Origin: Pantoea sp. Mb-10
GTDB taxonomy: Bacteria; Pseudomonadota; Gammaproteobacteria; Enterobacterales; Enterobacteriaceae
Assembly (NCBI RefSeq): GCF_021272205.1
Contig: NZ_JAJSDX010000005.1
Location: 186,001-250,000 of the forward strand
Direction of reading: 5' to 3'
Length of the DNA: 64,000 bases
A program made the position numbers and the translations under genes. Within the stretch, counting starts at the first letter, position 1. Each line of letters opens with the position of its first letter. Shown here piece after piece: positions 35,903 through 43,282 of the stretch. Under the pieces are notes generated by a model. The model made no database searches and was not told the origin of the DNA. It worked only from the letters and a program-made list of their open reading frames with translations.

Positions 35903-37073
35903 AACGCACGCCTTGTTTAAGCCGATAGCGCTGGCGCTGGCGCAGCGGCCAGCTTGCTGTATCGGCATGCGGAAAAATCACCATATCGTTGTGACGAAAA
36001 GCATCGGGCTGGCAGATGAGCTGAGAGGCTTCATCAAAGGCAGCACCCAACTGCAAACTCAATACCCCACTGAACAGGGTATCGAGTGGGTCGTAACTGC
36101 CGAGAGGGCAGAAGGCGTCCTGCACATTGTCAGCGCCCAGCAGCACTGAAATTCCACGCGCCTGCGCTTCTTTCACCCGCGTTAATCCACGCTGACGCGG
36201 TGTGCGATGGGGCACAGCGTCCTGTAACAGCAGATTGGTCAGGGGCAGAGCGATCAACGTCACCGGGTGCAGGGCCAGCCGATCAAGAATCTGCAGCGCA
36301 TCTTCCTGTTGCGACAGCGCGCAGCTGTGGCTGCAGGTAATATGACCGCTGAACGGATGCTGTTGCAGGTAGTTCGCCAGCCAGCGCATGCCCTGGGCAT
36401 CGGCATCCAACTCTTCATCAATATGCAGGTCGATATCGAGCTGCCACTGTTCGGCAGCGTGCAGAAGATGCGAGAAGGCTTGCGCATCCCAGTTGCTGCT
36501 GTGGATGAACCCACCCAGAAGCGCGCCCGGACCGCTGATGGCCACTTGGGCGGCAATATGCTGCGCAGCTTCCGCGCTGGCGAAAAAACTCAGCGGGGCG
36601 AGGGCCACGCGTTCGATACGACATAACGGATGCTGTAACTCACCAATCACCTGCCACGCCAGCGGCGCCTGCGTGCTGAACCAATCGACGTGGGTGCGTA
36701 ATAAACCCACGCCACTCTCCACTGCCCATTGCAACGCCTGATGCGCGCGCTGATGGAGGTCTGCTTGGCTCCAGTGCACGCGATCCTGGTGCATCGCGGT
36801 AATCGCAGCCAGCAAACCGGGCTGGCGTGCCGGGCTTCGCTCGAAGGTGAACGTTTTGTCCAAATGCGCATGCGGCTCGATCAGGGCGGGCAGCACCAGA
36901 GCACCCTTGAGTGGCAAATAATCGGCATACGCGCCTTCACAGGGGGTGAACTGCAGCCCGTCAGCCTGAAAATGTAACGTCGCCAGCTGCGGCTGATTGT
37001 TATGCTGCGGCCAGCTGTCTGGCAGGAGCCAGCGGGGTAAACGTGCGCCGGTTGCGCCTAGATAGAGGGTCAT
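35862..37073 (-). CDS. Cytosine deaminase-like amidohydrolase (CodA family)
   Basis: A 403-residue metal-dependent hydrolase. ATG 37073 overlaps the TGA of the reductase gene. ALIEPHAHLDKTFTFERS has the H-x-H metal ligands and the H-L-D-K of CodA-like enzymes; DIDLHIDEELD gives the next histidine and catalytic glutamate; HITCSHSCALS the third; and LLGADNVQDAF the final metal aspartate. CodA enzymes deaminate cytosine, isoguanine or creatinine-like rings to the oxo form. The overlap with its neighbours puts it in a single pathway with the creatininase and Rid proteins. Confidence 0.88.
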   Translation of the reverse strand: MTLYLGATGARLPRWLLPDSWPQHNNQPQLATLHFQADGLQFTPCEGAYADYLPLKGALVLPALIEPHAHLDKTFTFERSPARQPGLLAAITAMHQDRVHWSQADLHQRAHQALQWAVESGVGLLRTHVDWFSTQAPLAWQVIGELQHPLCRIERVALAPLSFFASAEAAQHIAAQVAISGPGALLGGFIHSSNWDAQAFSHLLHAAEQWQLDIDLHIDEELDADAQGMRWLANYLQQHPFSGHITCSHSCALSQQEDALQILDRLALHPVTLIALPLTNLLLQDAVPHRTPRQRGLTRVKEAQARGISVLLGADNVQDAFCPLGSYDPLDTLFSGVLSLQLGAAFDEASQLICQPDAFRHNDMVIFPHADTASWPLRQRQRYRLKQGVRYGEETDDARSRGG

Positions 37074-38020
37074 AAGTCCAGTACCAGAACCGGAGAGCGT
37101 GCGCGTGAGCAGCACAGTACGATGCAGTCATTCGCGGCACGCTCTTTGGGGCTTAACACCTCGTCGCGGTGATCGGGTTCACCCGACAAAACACCCGTAA
37201 TGCAGGCACCACACATGCCTTGCTCACAGGAGAGTTCGATGTCGATACCCGCCGCCTTCAGCACCCCGGCAATGTTTTGTGCCTGTCCAACGGTAAAGCG
37301 CGCGCCGGAGGACGCAATCTCCACGTCGAAGCTGTCGCCTGCGGTAAGTGGGGCGGCTGCAGGATTGAAACGTTCGCTGTGCCATTGATCCGGCTGCCAG
37401 CCGCGTTCCAGCGCTTGCTGCTGCAGGTGGTGCATGAAGCCAGCCGGCCCGCAGGCAACCAGCGCACTGTTGGCTGATGTTGCAAGATCGTCAGGTATCC
37501 GGGTGCGCAGGCTGTCGCCTTCGCAACTGTAGTGAATGACGACACGCTCACCGAGCTGTGCCAGACGTGTCGCAAACGCCAGTTCATCATGATGTTTGAG
37601 ATAGATATGCAGCATGAATTCAGCCTGCCGCTCGGCCAGCGCTTCTGCCATGACCAGCAGTGGCGTCAGGCCAATACCGGCGGCAAATAATAAGGTGCGC
37701 GTTGCATCCGGTAGCGGAAAGTGGTTCCGCGGTGCCGACAGGGTTAATGCATCCCCGACATTCAGCTGTTGATGCAGCCAGCGGGAACCCCCTGTTGAAG
37801 CGTGATTAAGACGGACGCAAATTTCATAGCCCGACGTACTGGCTGCCGAACACAGTGAGTATTGACGTACCTCTCCCGTCGGCAGATGGACATCAATGTG
37901 CGCGCCCGGTGTAAAAGGCGGCAGCGGTTGATCGCTGGCACTCTCCAGCGTCAGTAACTGATTGCCAGCACCGTTGGACTGCTTTGCGATGACGGTGACA
38001 GCCAGGTGTGTTGATTTCAT
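37070..38020 (-). CDS. VanB-type oxygenase reductase (FMN/NAD and 2Fe-2S ferredoxin)
   Basis: A 316-residue three-domain reductase. A flavin-binding barrel (VRQYSLCSAAS, the R-x-Y-S motif), an NAD-binding domain (LLFAAGIGLTPLLVMAEAL, and VACGPAGFMHHL), and a C-terminal plant-type ferredoxin with CEQGMCGAC (C-x4-C-x2-C) and the last cysteine in DCIVLCCSRA. Such proteins pass electrons from NADH to Rieske oxygenases such as vanillate demethylase VanA. No oxygenase gene is in this operon, so the partner is elsewhere or the reductase serves another enzyme. It is the first gene of the operon. Confidence 0.9.
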   Translation of the reverse strand: MKSTHLAVTVIAKQSNGAGNQLLTLESASDQPLPPFTPGAHIDVHLPTGEVRQYSLCSAASTSGYEICVRLNHASTGGSRWLHQQLNVGDALTLSAPRNHFPLPDATRTLLFAAGIGLTPLLVMAEALAERQAEFMLHIYLKHHDELAFATRLAQLGERVVIHYSCEGDSLRTRIPDDLATSANSALVACGPAGFMHHLQQQALERGWQPDQWHSERFNPAAAPLTAGDSFDVEIASSGARFTVGQAQNIAGVLKAAGIDIELSCEQGMCGACITGVLSGEPDHRDEVLSPKERAANDCIVLCCSRARSPVLVLDL

Positions 38021-38166
38021 AATCAGCCTGTCTTTGCAGGGCAGTCATCAGCGTTAGCGCCGCGCATACCCTTGTCTTTATCATGGATGCGATTATTATT
38101 TTGCCTTTGTGTAAGCGTCCATCTGTTTAATTCGCATGATGCGTTGCAAAAAAGAGAGCACCCACT

Positions 38167-39111
38167 ATGTTTGCCTTCTCACGTTTTCTGATTTACTTCA
38201 CCGAAGTGGCACGCCAGGGTTCGCTACGTAAGGCTTCCGAGGTGTTACACGTCTCTGCGTCCTCTATCGACCGGCAGATTTTGCGCGTGGAGGAACAGCT
38301 GGATATGCCGTTGTTTGAACGCCATCCATTAGGTTTATGTATGACTGCCGCTGGCGAAATCCTGTTTAATGCGGCCAAAAACTGGCAACGTGATTTTGGT
38401 CGTGTTTGTACCCAATTAGAGGATTTGCGTGGCTTGCGACATGGCCATGTGCATATCGCCACCATTGATGCCATTAACCGCGGTTTTTTCTCCTCAATCC
38501 TGCAGCGTATTCGCGAAGACTATCCGGGCATTTCGTTTACCCTCACCACCATGAGCAATATCCACATCGCGAATGCGCTGACCGCCGGTGATGCGGATTT
38601 TGGCATCATGCTCAACCCACAAAGCTCGCGTGAACTGCTGGTGAAATCTTTTGCCGATCTGCGTCTGGGGATTGTGGTTAGCCGACACCATCCCTTGGCA
38701 GCGCTGGAATCTATTCGCTTCAGTCATTGCGAACCCTGGCCGTTTATTGTGCCCGCCGCGCCATTAATGCTGGCCGATCCGCTGGAAGCGCTCATTAACA
38801 GTTCTGGCATTCGCCTGAAGGAAGTGGGGCGCACCAATAACATTCATATGCTGCGATCGTTAGTGCGTGATGATGTTGGGATCAGCCTGATGTGCTGGCT
38901 GGATATTGTTGATGAATATCGCCGGGGAGAACTGAAATTCATTCCGTTGATCGACACGGTATTAAAACCCTTTACTCTGTCACTGTGCGTGGCACCACAA
39001 CGCCAGTTATCGGTGGCCGCGTCAATGATGCTCGGGCAGCTCGAGTTGTTCTTTGCAATGATAGAGAATGAAGAAGCGCTGGCAGGAAAGGAAGAGAAAC
39101 AAACCGGATAA
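38167..39111 (+). CDS. LysR-family transcriptional regulator
   Basis: A 314-residue regulator divergent from the catabolic operon across about 146 bp. The helix-turn-helix is GSLRKASEVLHVSASSIDRQ, and the effector domain starts LRHGHVHIATIDAINRGFFS. It is the obvious candidate to sense the substrate and activate the eight-gene operon. Confidence 0.88.
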   Translation: MFAFSRFLIYFTEVARQGSLRKASEVLHVSASSIDRQILRVEEQLDMPLFERHPLGLCMTAAGEILFNAAKNWQRDFGRVCTQLEDLRGLRHGHVHIATIDAINRGFFSSILQRIREDYPGISFTLTTMSNIHIANALTAGDADFGIMLNPQSSRELLVKSFADLRLGIVVSRHHPLAALESIRFSHCEPWPFIVPAAPLMLADPLEALINSSGIRLKEVGRTNNIHMLRSLVRDDVGISLMCWLDIVDEYRRGELKFIPLIDTVLKPFTLSLCVAPQRQLSVAASMMLGQLELFFAMIENEEALAGKEEKQTG

Positions 39112-39138
39112 CAGCCTGACTTGCCCGCCAGATTTTGT

Positions 39139-39165
39139 AGCGGGTGGTGACGAACAACACCCGCT
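39139..39165. terminator. Hairpin after the LysR gene
   Basis: AGCGGGTG and CACCCGCT form a perfect 8-bp stem with an 11-base loop, 28 bases after the LysR stop. There is no T-run after the stem, so termination is only possible, not certain. Confidence 0.45.
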
Positions 39166-39321
39166 GTAGATGATAGTTCAGCCTAATAGCGGCACATCAG
39201 CATCCTTTTATGAAGATGTCACGATGGTGAAGAGTGAACCCGCAGACCCTGACCCCGAATCATAGCCTTGTATGGCTCGTCAGTGAGACACGATTGAAGT
39301 GACGTTCGTTACTGTACGGAT

Positions 39322-40605
39322 ATGAAAACTCAGGGATTCAGAAAAATGAAAGATTGGGCAGGAAACGTCAGTTATCTCATCAGGCTTGTTGCTGTTGTGG
39401 CAACAGGCTTAGCGGCAGGTCTGGCAGGGATGGCGCTGGGGCTGATTTTACACGCAGTGCAGCACTACGCGTTTGGCTACAGCCTGTCGCATGTCATCGG
39501 TACCGTCTCTTTTCTTCAGGGCGTCAGTGATTCTTCCTTCGTGCGGCGCATTGCAGCTATCGTGACTGGCGGTGTTATCGCGGGCTTCGGATGGTGGTTG
39601 CTGGGGCGTTATGGCCAGCCTCGCGTCTCGATCAAAGACGCCGTCGCTGTGCCCTCCCGGGCGATGCCTCCGGGCACCACGACCGTTCATGCGCTGCTAC
39701 AGATCGTGACTGTTGCGCTGGGCTCCCCACTGGGACGTGAAGTTGCCCCACGTGAAATGGGGGCGCTTGCCGGCGGCGCCATCGCGCGCCGGTTAGGTTT
39801 AAACGAGGATGAGGTCCGGATTCTGATTGCCTGTGGTGCAGGCGCTGGCCTGGCGGCTGTCTATAATGTGCCACTGGCGGGGGCCTTGTTTAGTCTGGAA
39901 GTTCTGCTGATCGCTTTTAGCTGGGAAAAAGCATTCGCTGCCGTCGTCACCTCGGCGCTTGCGGCCTGGATCGCCTCACTCGGCCTGGGAAATGAATCGC
40001 AGTATCATTTTCTGTCCGTTGCGCTTCCTCATACCTTTGTACTCTGGGCCTGTCTCGCGGGCCCGCTGTTGGGCCTGGCGGCATGGGGATTCCGGATTAT
40101 CACAGGTAAAGCCCGCGCCGGGGTCAAAAATAACTGGCAGATGCCCGTTATCTGTCTGCTCGCCTTTGCTGTGCTCGCTGTCCTCAGTCTTTACCATCCT
40201 CAGTTACCGGGTAACGGTAAGGGGCCGATGCAGATGGCTTTCAGCAATGAATTGGATGACCGCCACGCTGCCGTTTTACTGGGACTAAAACTTCTGGTGA
40301 TCCTGGCCGTACTGCGGGGCGGCGCTGAGGGAGGCCTGCTGACGCCCGCTCTGGCGGTCGGTGGGCTCTTGAGCCTTCTACTTTGTGCCGGATGGCAGCT
40401 TATTTTTCCTGGGGGGAATGCCCCCAGTTTTGCACTGGTTGGAGGCGCAGCATTTCTGGCGGCATCCATGCAGATGCCCCTTACCGCCGTCGTCCTTGTG
40501 ATGGAATTTACCCAGATGGAACACAGTTATTTTGTTCCGGTGCTGTTATGTGCGGCAGGCTCCTACCTTACCTGCCGCATTCTCGATGGAAAATACCGAT
40601 ACTGA
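39322..40605 (+). CDS. CLC-family anion channel/antiporter
   Basis: A 427-residue polytopic membrane protein with the CLC pattern. LGSPLGREVAPREMGALAGG holds the gating glutamate in G-R-E, and AGAGAGLAAVYNVPLAGALF and GGAEGGLLTPALAVGG are the other conserved loops. The segment equivalent to the chloride-binding G-S-G-I-P reads PSRAMPPG, with no G-S-G-I-P; such a change is known in the fluoride-exporting CLC-F branch, so fluoride is possible. I found no crcB-type fluoride riboswitch in 39112-39321. A later ATG (39346, MKDWAGN) is a possible start. It stands alone. Confidence 0.87.
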   Translation: MKTQGFRKMKDWAGNVSYLIRLVAVVATGLAAGLAGMALGLILHAVQHYAFGYSLSHVIGTVSFLQGVSDSSFVRRIAAIVTGGVIAGFGWWLLGRYGQPRVSIKDAVAVPSRAMPPGTTTVHALLQIVTVALGSPLGREVAPREMGALAGGAIARRLGLNEDEVRILIACGAGAGLAAVYNVPLAGALFSLEVLLIAFSWEKAFAAVVTSALAAWIASLGLGNESQYHFLSVALPHTFVLWACLAGPLLGLAAWGFRIITGKARAGVKNNWQMPVICLLAFAVLAVLSLYHPQLPGNGKGPMQMAFSNELDDRHAAVLLGLKLLVILAVLRGGAEGGLLTPALAVGGLLSLLLCAGWQLIFPGGNAPSFALVGGAAFLAASMQMPLTAVVLVMEFTQMEHSYFVPVLLCAAGSYLTCRILDGKYRY

Positions 40606-41020
40606 ACCGGTGAGAACGTCAGTGATGAGAAAGCTGTGACTGACGTCGCCGCCCGACAACAGCAACCTGGCGTCATTCTTAGCCAGTCAAGGCAAAGGAT
40701 ATTTTCGTTCTCCACGCGGTTCTGATGTCAGGCGCACTCTTTCTTATTTGTTAATAAGCGCGAGGAGCGGACGTTAACTGCCATGATAAGCGTCGCCAGA
40801 TTCAGCTTCAGACTCCCGGTTTTTCGCGAGTTGAACCTTCAAAGGAGATGCTGCGGATATGGCAATTACGTGGTTGGGCCAACACAAAGCCAATTGATTC
40901 CCAGACTGAACGCCCATTCATCAAACGTTCCCCCATTTTGGCATCTTTTACTGGGTGCCATTTTGAGACAACAGGATGAGGCTGTACTGCGTTTTTTTAA
41001 TCGCGAGCCAGGGGACATGC
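40606..41020. other. Intergenic region after the CLC gene
   Basis: About 415 bp to the repeat at 41021, with about 550 bp to the next gene in all. An 87-codon frame (40783-41046) runs into the repeat and looks spurious. I see nothing else. Confidence 0.4.
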
Positions 41021-41089
41021 AACGTCCGCTTCTGACACAAAGCTGACGGAATCAGATGAATGTCCGCTAAGAGCGAGAAGCGGAACGTT
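41021..41089. repeat. Palindromic intergenic repeat, 69 bp, near-complete copy
   Basis: Ends are AACGTCCGCTTCT (41021-41033) and AGAAGCGGAACGTT (41076-41089), inverted repeats apart from one extra A. The interior (CTGACGGAATCAGATGAATG then TCCGCTAAGAGCG) is almost the same as the element at 45362-45428. The fourth base of the left end and its partner at the right end differ from that copy in a paired way (G-C here, T-A there). Confidence 0.8.
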
Positions 41090-41161
41090 TACGTAAAATG
41101 GAAGAGTGAGATGAAGGCATCTTGAGTCACCCGATCATATCAACCGGTAAATGACTTAAAA

Positions 41162-41872
41162 TTAGGCGATCTTCAGCTTAAATAGCCGATATATTGCCAC
41201 CCGGCCTGAATCGGTTACCTTCACTTCACGGTATCCCTGTGTACGCGTTACCCACTCTTTTTGCAGGAAAAGTGTAAACAGGGCTGAGCCAGCGTCACCG
41301 CCGAGATGGAAACGTCTTTCACTCCAGTCCAGACAGCCGCAACAGGGTTTACGTCGTGTGCGAGGGTTAAGCAAAATGCCTATTTTCTCAAAATTCACTT
41401 TGCCGGCTGATGTCAATTCCGAGCCATCTGCCTCAAGCCATTTTTCCTGCAGCATAAATTCATAAATATTGACAGCAAGTTCGCCTGCCAGATGGTCATA
41501 GCAGGTGCGTGCGTAACGCAGATAAACCGGCGTACTGGAAACGGGGGCTTTGGAAGTACCCATGGAAACGCCCATCAGGTTTTCCAGCAGTCCGGCGATA
41601 TGATGGCCTGCAAGGCTGTAATAGCGATGACGCCCCTGCGTCAGGCAAATGACCAAGCCGTTGCTGAGAAGTCGGTTCAGATGCCCGCTGGTAGTCGAGG
41701 CTGCTATGTCAGCCACTACGCTAAGTTCGGTAGCTGTCCATGCGCGCCCGTCCATCAGGGCGCACAGGATACTTACCCTTGACGGATCAGACAGTGCAGA
41801 AGCCACCTTTGCCATTGATGTTTCAAGAACATCATCGGGCTCGCTGTCGCGCTTTGTTTTAACGAGGTTCAT
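41162..41872 (-). CDS. ArsR-type winged-helix regulator with cysteine-rich C-terminal region
   Basis: A 236-residue regulator, longer than plain ArsR proteins (about 100). The N-terminal helix-turn-helix contains SALSDPSRVSILCALMDG and ELSVVADIAASTTSGHLNRL. The C-terminal half holds RKPCCGCLDWSERRFHLGG, a cysteine cluster that might bind metal or sense oxidation. It is the last gene of a three-gene operon with ATGA overlap to the ACT-domain gene. It probably controls its own operon. Confidence 0.82.
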   Translation of the reverse strand: MNLVKTKRDSEPDDVLETSMAKVASALSDPSRVSILCALMDGRAWTATELSVVADIAASTTSGHLNRLLSNGLVICLTQGRHRYYSLAGHHIAGLLENLMGVSMGTSKAPVSSTPVYLRYARTCYDHLAGELAVNIYEFMLQEKWLEADGSELTSAGKVNFEKIGILLNPRTRRKPCCGCLDWSERRFHLGGDAGSALFTLFLQKEWVTRTQGYREVKVTDSGRVAIYRLFKLKIA

Positions 41873-42261
41873 TCAGAAGGTATTGCCCACTTTCGGGTTA
41901 CTTCGGCTGCCCGGGCATCATCATCCGTAATGAGAATGAGCCGGTTACTGTGATCGCTGTACTGTAACAGAATATTGATGCCGTTCCGGGCAATTGTGTC
42001 AGCTATTTCTCCCAACTCTCCGGGCCGTTCCTGAGGTAATTTTCTTACCAGGGGACGACACACGTTGCAGACGGTAAAACCGGCTTCAGTCAACACTTTG
42101 CGTGCTTTATAGCCGTCCTCAACCAGGAAATGGGCGTGCCCGCCTTCAGGTCCTGTAAATACGCCACCGCCTTCAAGTCCCACTCCGTTTTCACCCAGTA
42201 CACTACCCAGTGAACCGAGTGAACCCGGGCTATTTTTGAGAATAACGTGAATGTCATACAT
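41869..42261 (-). CDS. Tandem ACT-domain protein
   Basis: About 130 residues from ATG 42261 (MYDIHVILKNSPGSLGSL), with AAGGGA ten bases upstream; an earlier frame start at 42294 lies inside the previous gene. Two ACT-like halves are visible, each with a P-G-S/E-L-G turn: KNSPGSLGSLGSVLGENGV and QERPGELGEIADTIARNGIN. ACT domains bind amino acids or other small effectors. No enzyme domain is attached, so this is a stand-alone sensor. It overlaps the monooxygenase gene and the ArsR gene. Confidence 0.78.
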   Translation of the reverse strand: MYDIHVILKNSPGSLGSLGSVLGENGVGLEGGGVFTGPEGGHAHFLVEDGYKARKVLTEAGFTVCNVCRPLVRKLPQERPGELGEIADTIARNGINILLQYSDHSNRLILITDDDARAAEVTRKWAIPSE

Positions 42262-42577
42262 GCTGATTTGTTCCCTTATCAGAAGAGTAGTCACGGAATA
42301 CGCTGGCTATTCGTATTCGGTAGAATGAAAAAATCGACTGCTTACCTTCTTTCTGAGCGGCCTGATGCATTAGATTTTGCTTCCATCCGGCTACAGACTC
42401 CTCATCTTCCCACCAGGACAAAGAAAGAATCTTTCCGGGCGTAGTCAGGCTCTGGAAACGCTCAATTGAAATAAAGCCGGGCGTGTTGGATAAGAGAGGT
42501 TTCAGCTCCAAAGCGAGCTGAAGATATCTTTCCTGAGCCTCTGGCAGGGCATCTGCCTCAAAAAGTACTGCAATCAT
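42254..42577 (-). CDS. Antibiotic biosynthesis monooxygenase (ABM) domain protein
   Basis: A 107-residue dimeric alpha/beta-barrel protein. MIAVLFEADALPEAQERYLQ, then TPGFISIERFQSL and LSLSWWEDEESVAGWKQN are the hallmarks of ABM-domain proteins. These oxidise quinol-like substrates without cofactors or act in heme or reactive-oxygen handling. It leads the operon ABM, tandem ACT, ArsR. The target is unknown. Confidence 0.85.
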   Translation of the reverse strand: MIAVLFEADALPEAQERYLQLALELKPLLSNTPGFISIERFQSLTTPGKILSLSWWEDEESVAGWKQNLMHQAAQKEGKQSIFSFYRIRIASVFRDYSSDKGTNQHV

Positions 42578-42748
42578 GGTCCGCTCCGCTGTTAATTTAC
42601 GGACACTTTAACGATGACGGAGGCATGCTGCTTCGGTCGGCACCGAAGTATGCTTGTGGGTGAGCGAAGCCATCGACATGGATAAGCGATGAACAGCAAA
42701 CTCATAAGTTGAAAGGCGGGACAGCATAGAAGTGTGGGTTCACACGCA

Positions 42749-42858
42749 ATGTCCGCTTCTGGCACAAAACAGACAGACGGCAGGATAATGTCTGACAAAT
42801 TTTATCTGCGGAAATGGCCAACATTAATTGCTTGAAATCGGAGGGGGATGAGTCAGCC
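42749..42858. repeat. Type-B intergenic repeat, pair of 30203-30314
   Basis: ATGTCCGCTTCTGGCAC opens the element like other family members, followed by AAAACAGACAGACGGCAGG, AATTTTATCTG and CGGAGGGGG, which match 30203-30314. So this copy joins the common repeat core with a longer tail found only in these two places. Confidence 0.72.
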
Positions 42859-42962
42859 ACTCCTTTGAACAGTCATAATCCAATCGCTCGCAATAAAAAT
42901 AAGTGTTCCAGGTCGCTTATAATTAAATTTTTTATATCGACACTTCCCCAAAAAGGCAGGTT

Positions 42963-42978
42963 AATGATAACTATCATT
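42963..42978. promoter_or_regulatory. Fur-box-like palindrome
   Basis: AATGATA-AC-TATCATT is a perfect 7-bp inverted repeat and resembles the Fur consensus (GATAATGATAATCATTATC-type hexamers). It lies about 95 bp upstream of the sigma-28 promoter of the chemoreceptor gene, with no other gene on that side until 42577. Fur binding is inferred only. Confidence 0.5.
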
Positions 42979-43055
42979 TAGTGAAAATGAAAGGGATTAA
43001 TATGTAAGGGGGGAATCATCCCGGACAGAATGTATGATTTTTTTTCAACTGCGCC

Positions 43056-43082
43056 TAAATATTTCTGAATTTTTTCCGATAC
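43056..43082 (+). promoter_or_regulatory. Sigma-28 (FliA) promoter of the chemoreceptor gene
   Basis: TAAA (43056-43059), a 15-base spacer and TCCGATAC (43075-43082) match the sigma-28 consensus TAAA-N15-GCCGATAA at all four -35 bases and six of eight -10 bases. It is about 165 bp before the chemoreceptor start, which ties the gene to flagellar expression. Confidence 0.75.
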
Positions 43083-43189
43083 TGACTTGTAGCCCTCACA
43101 TACAGCAAGCTGTATATCCAATTATTCATCTTTAAAAGTAATGTAAGATTATTTATGCACCCTAACTCCAATTTTTAACAAGGGTTACG

Positions 43190-43282
43190 ATGAATATTTG
43201 TCGCTCAGCTTGCATCAATCATACTTACAGTTTAATGCCGAGGAAAAAATGGGAAAAGTGCAGGCGACATCACGAAAAATGA
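43190..43282 (+). CDS. Candidate 30-residue leader peptide overlapping the MCP start
   Basis: ATG 43190 has AAGGG five bases upstream, a better site than most genes here. The frame (MNICRSACINHTYS...) runs 30 codons to TGA 43280-43282 and crosses the MCP ATG at 43249 in another frame. Ribosomes finishing it would stop inside the MCP gene. It may be a translational leader, or chance. Confidence 0.35.
   Translation: MNICRSACINHTYSLMPRKKWEKCRRHHEK

Larger units (their letters stand above)
42859..43189. other. Promoter region of the dCache chemoreceptor
   Basis: About 330 bp with no gene. It holds a Fur-like palindrome (42963-42978) and a sigma-28 promoter (43056-43082), listed separately. The rest is AT-rich. 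Confidence 0.55.

Noticed and set aside
39112..39321. Fluoride riboswitch before the CLC gene
   Set aside because: I could not find the conserved crcB-motif blocks; only a weak LysR-end hairpin is present.
40783..41046. 87-codon frame
   Set aside because: It ends inside a repeat element and has no recognisable content.
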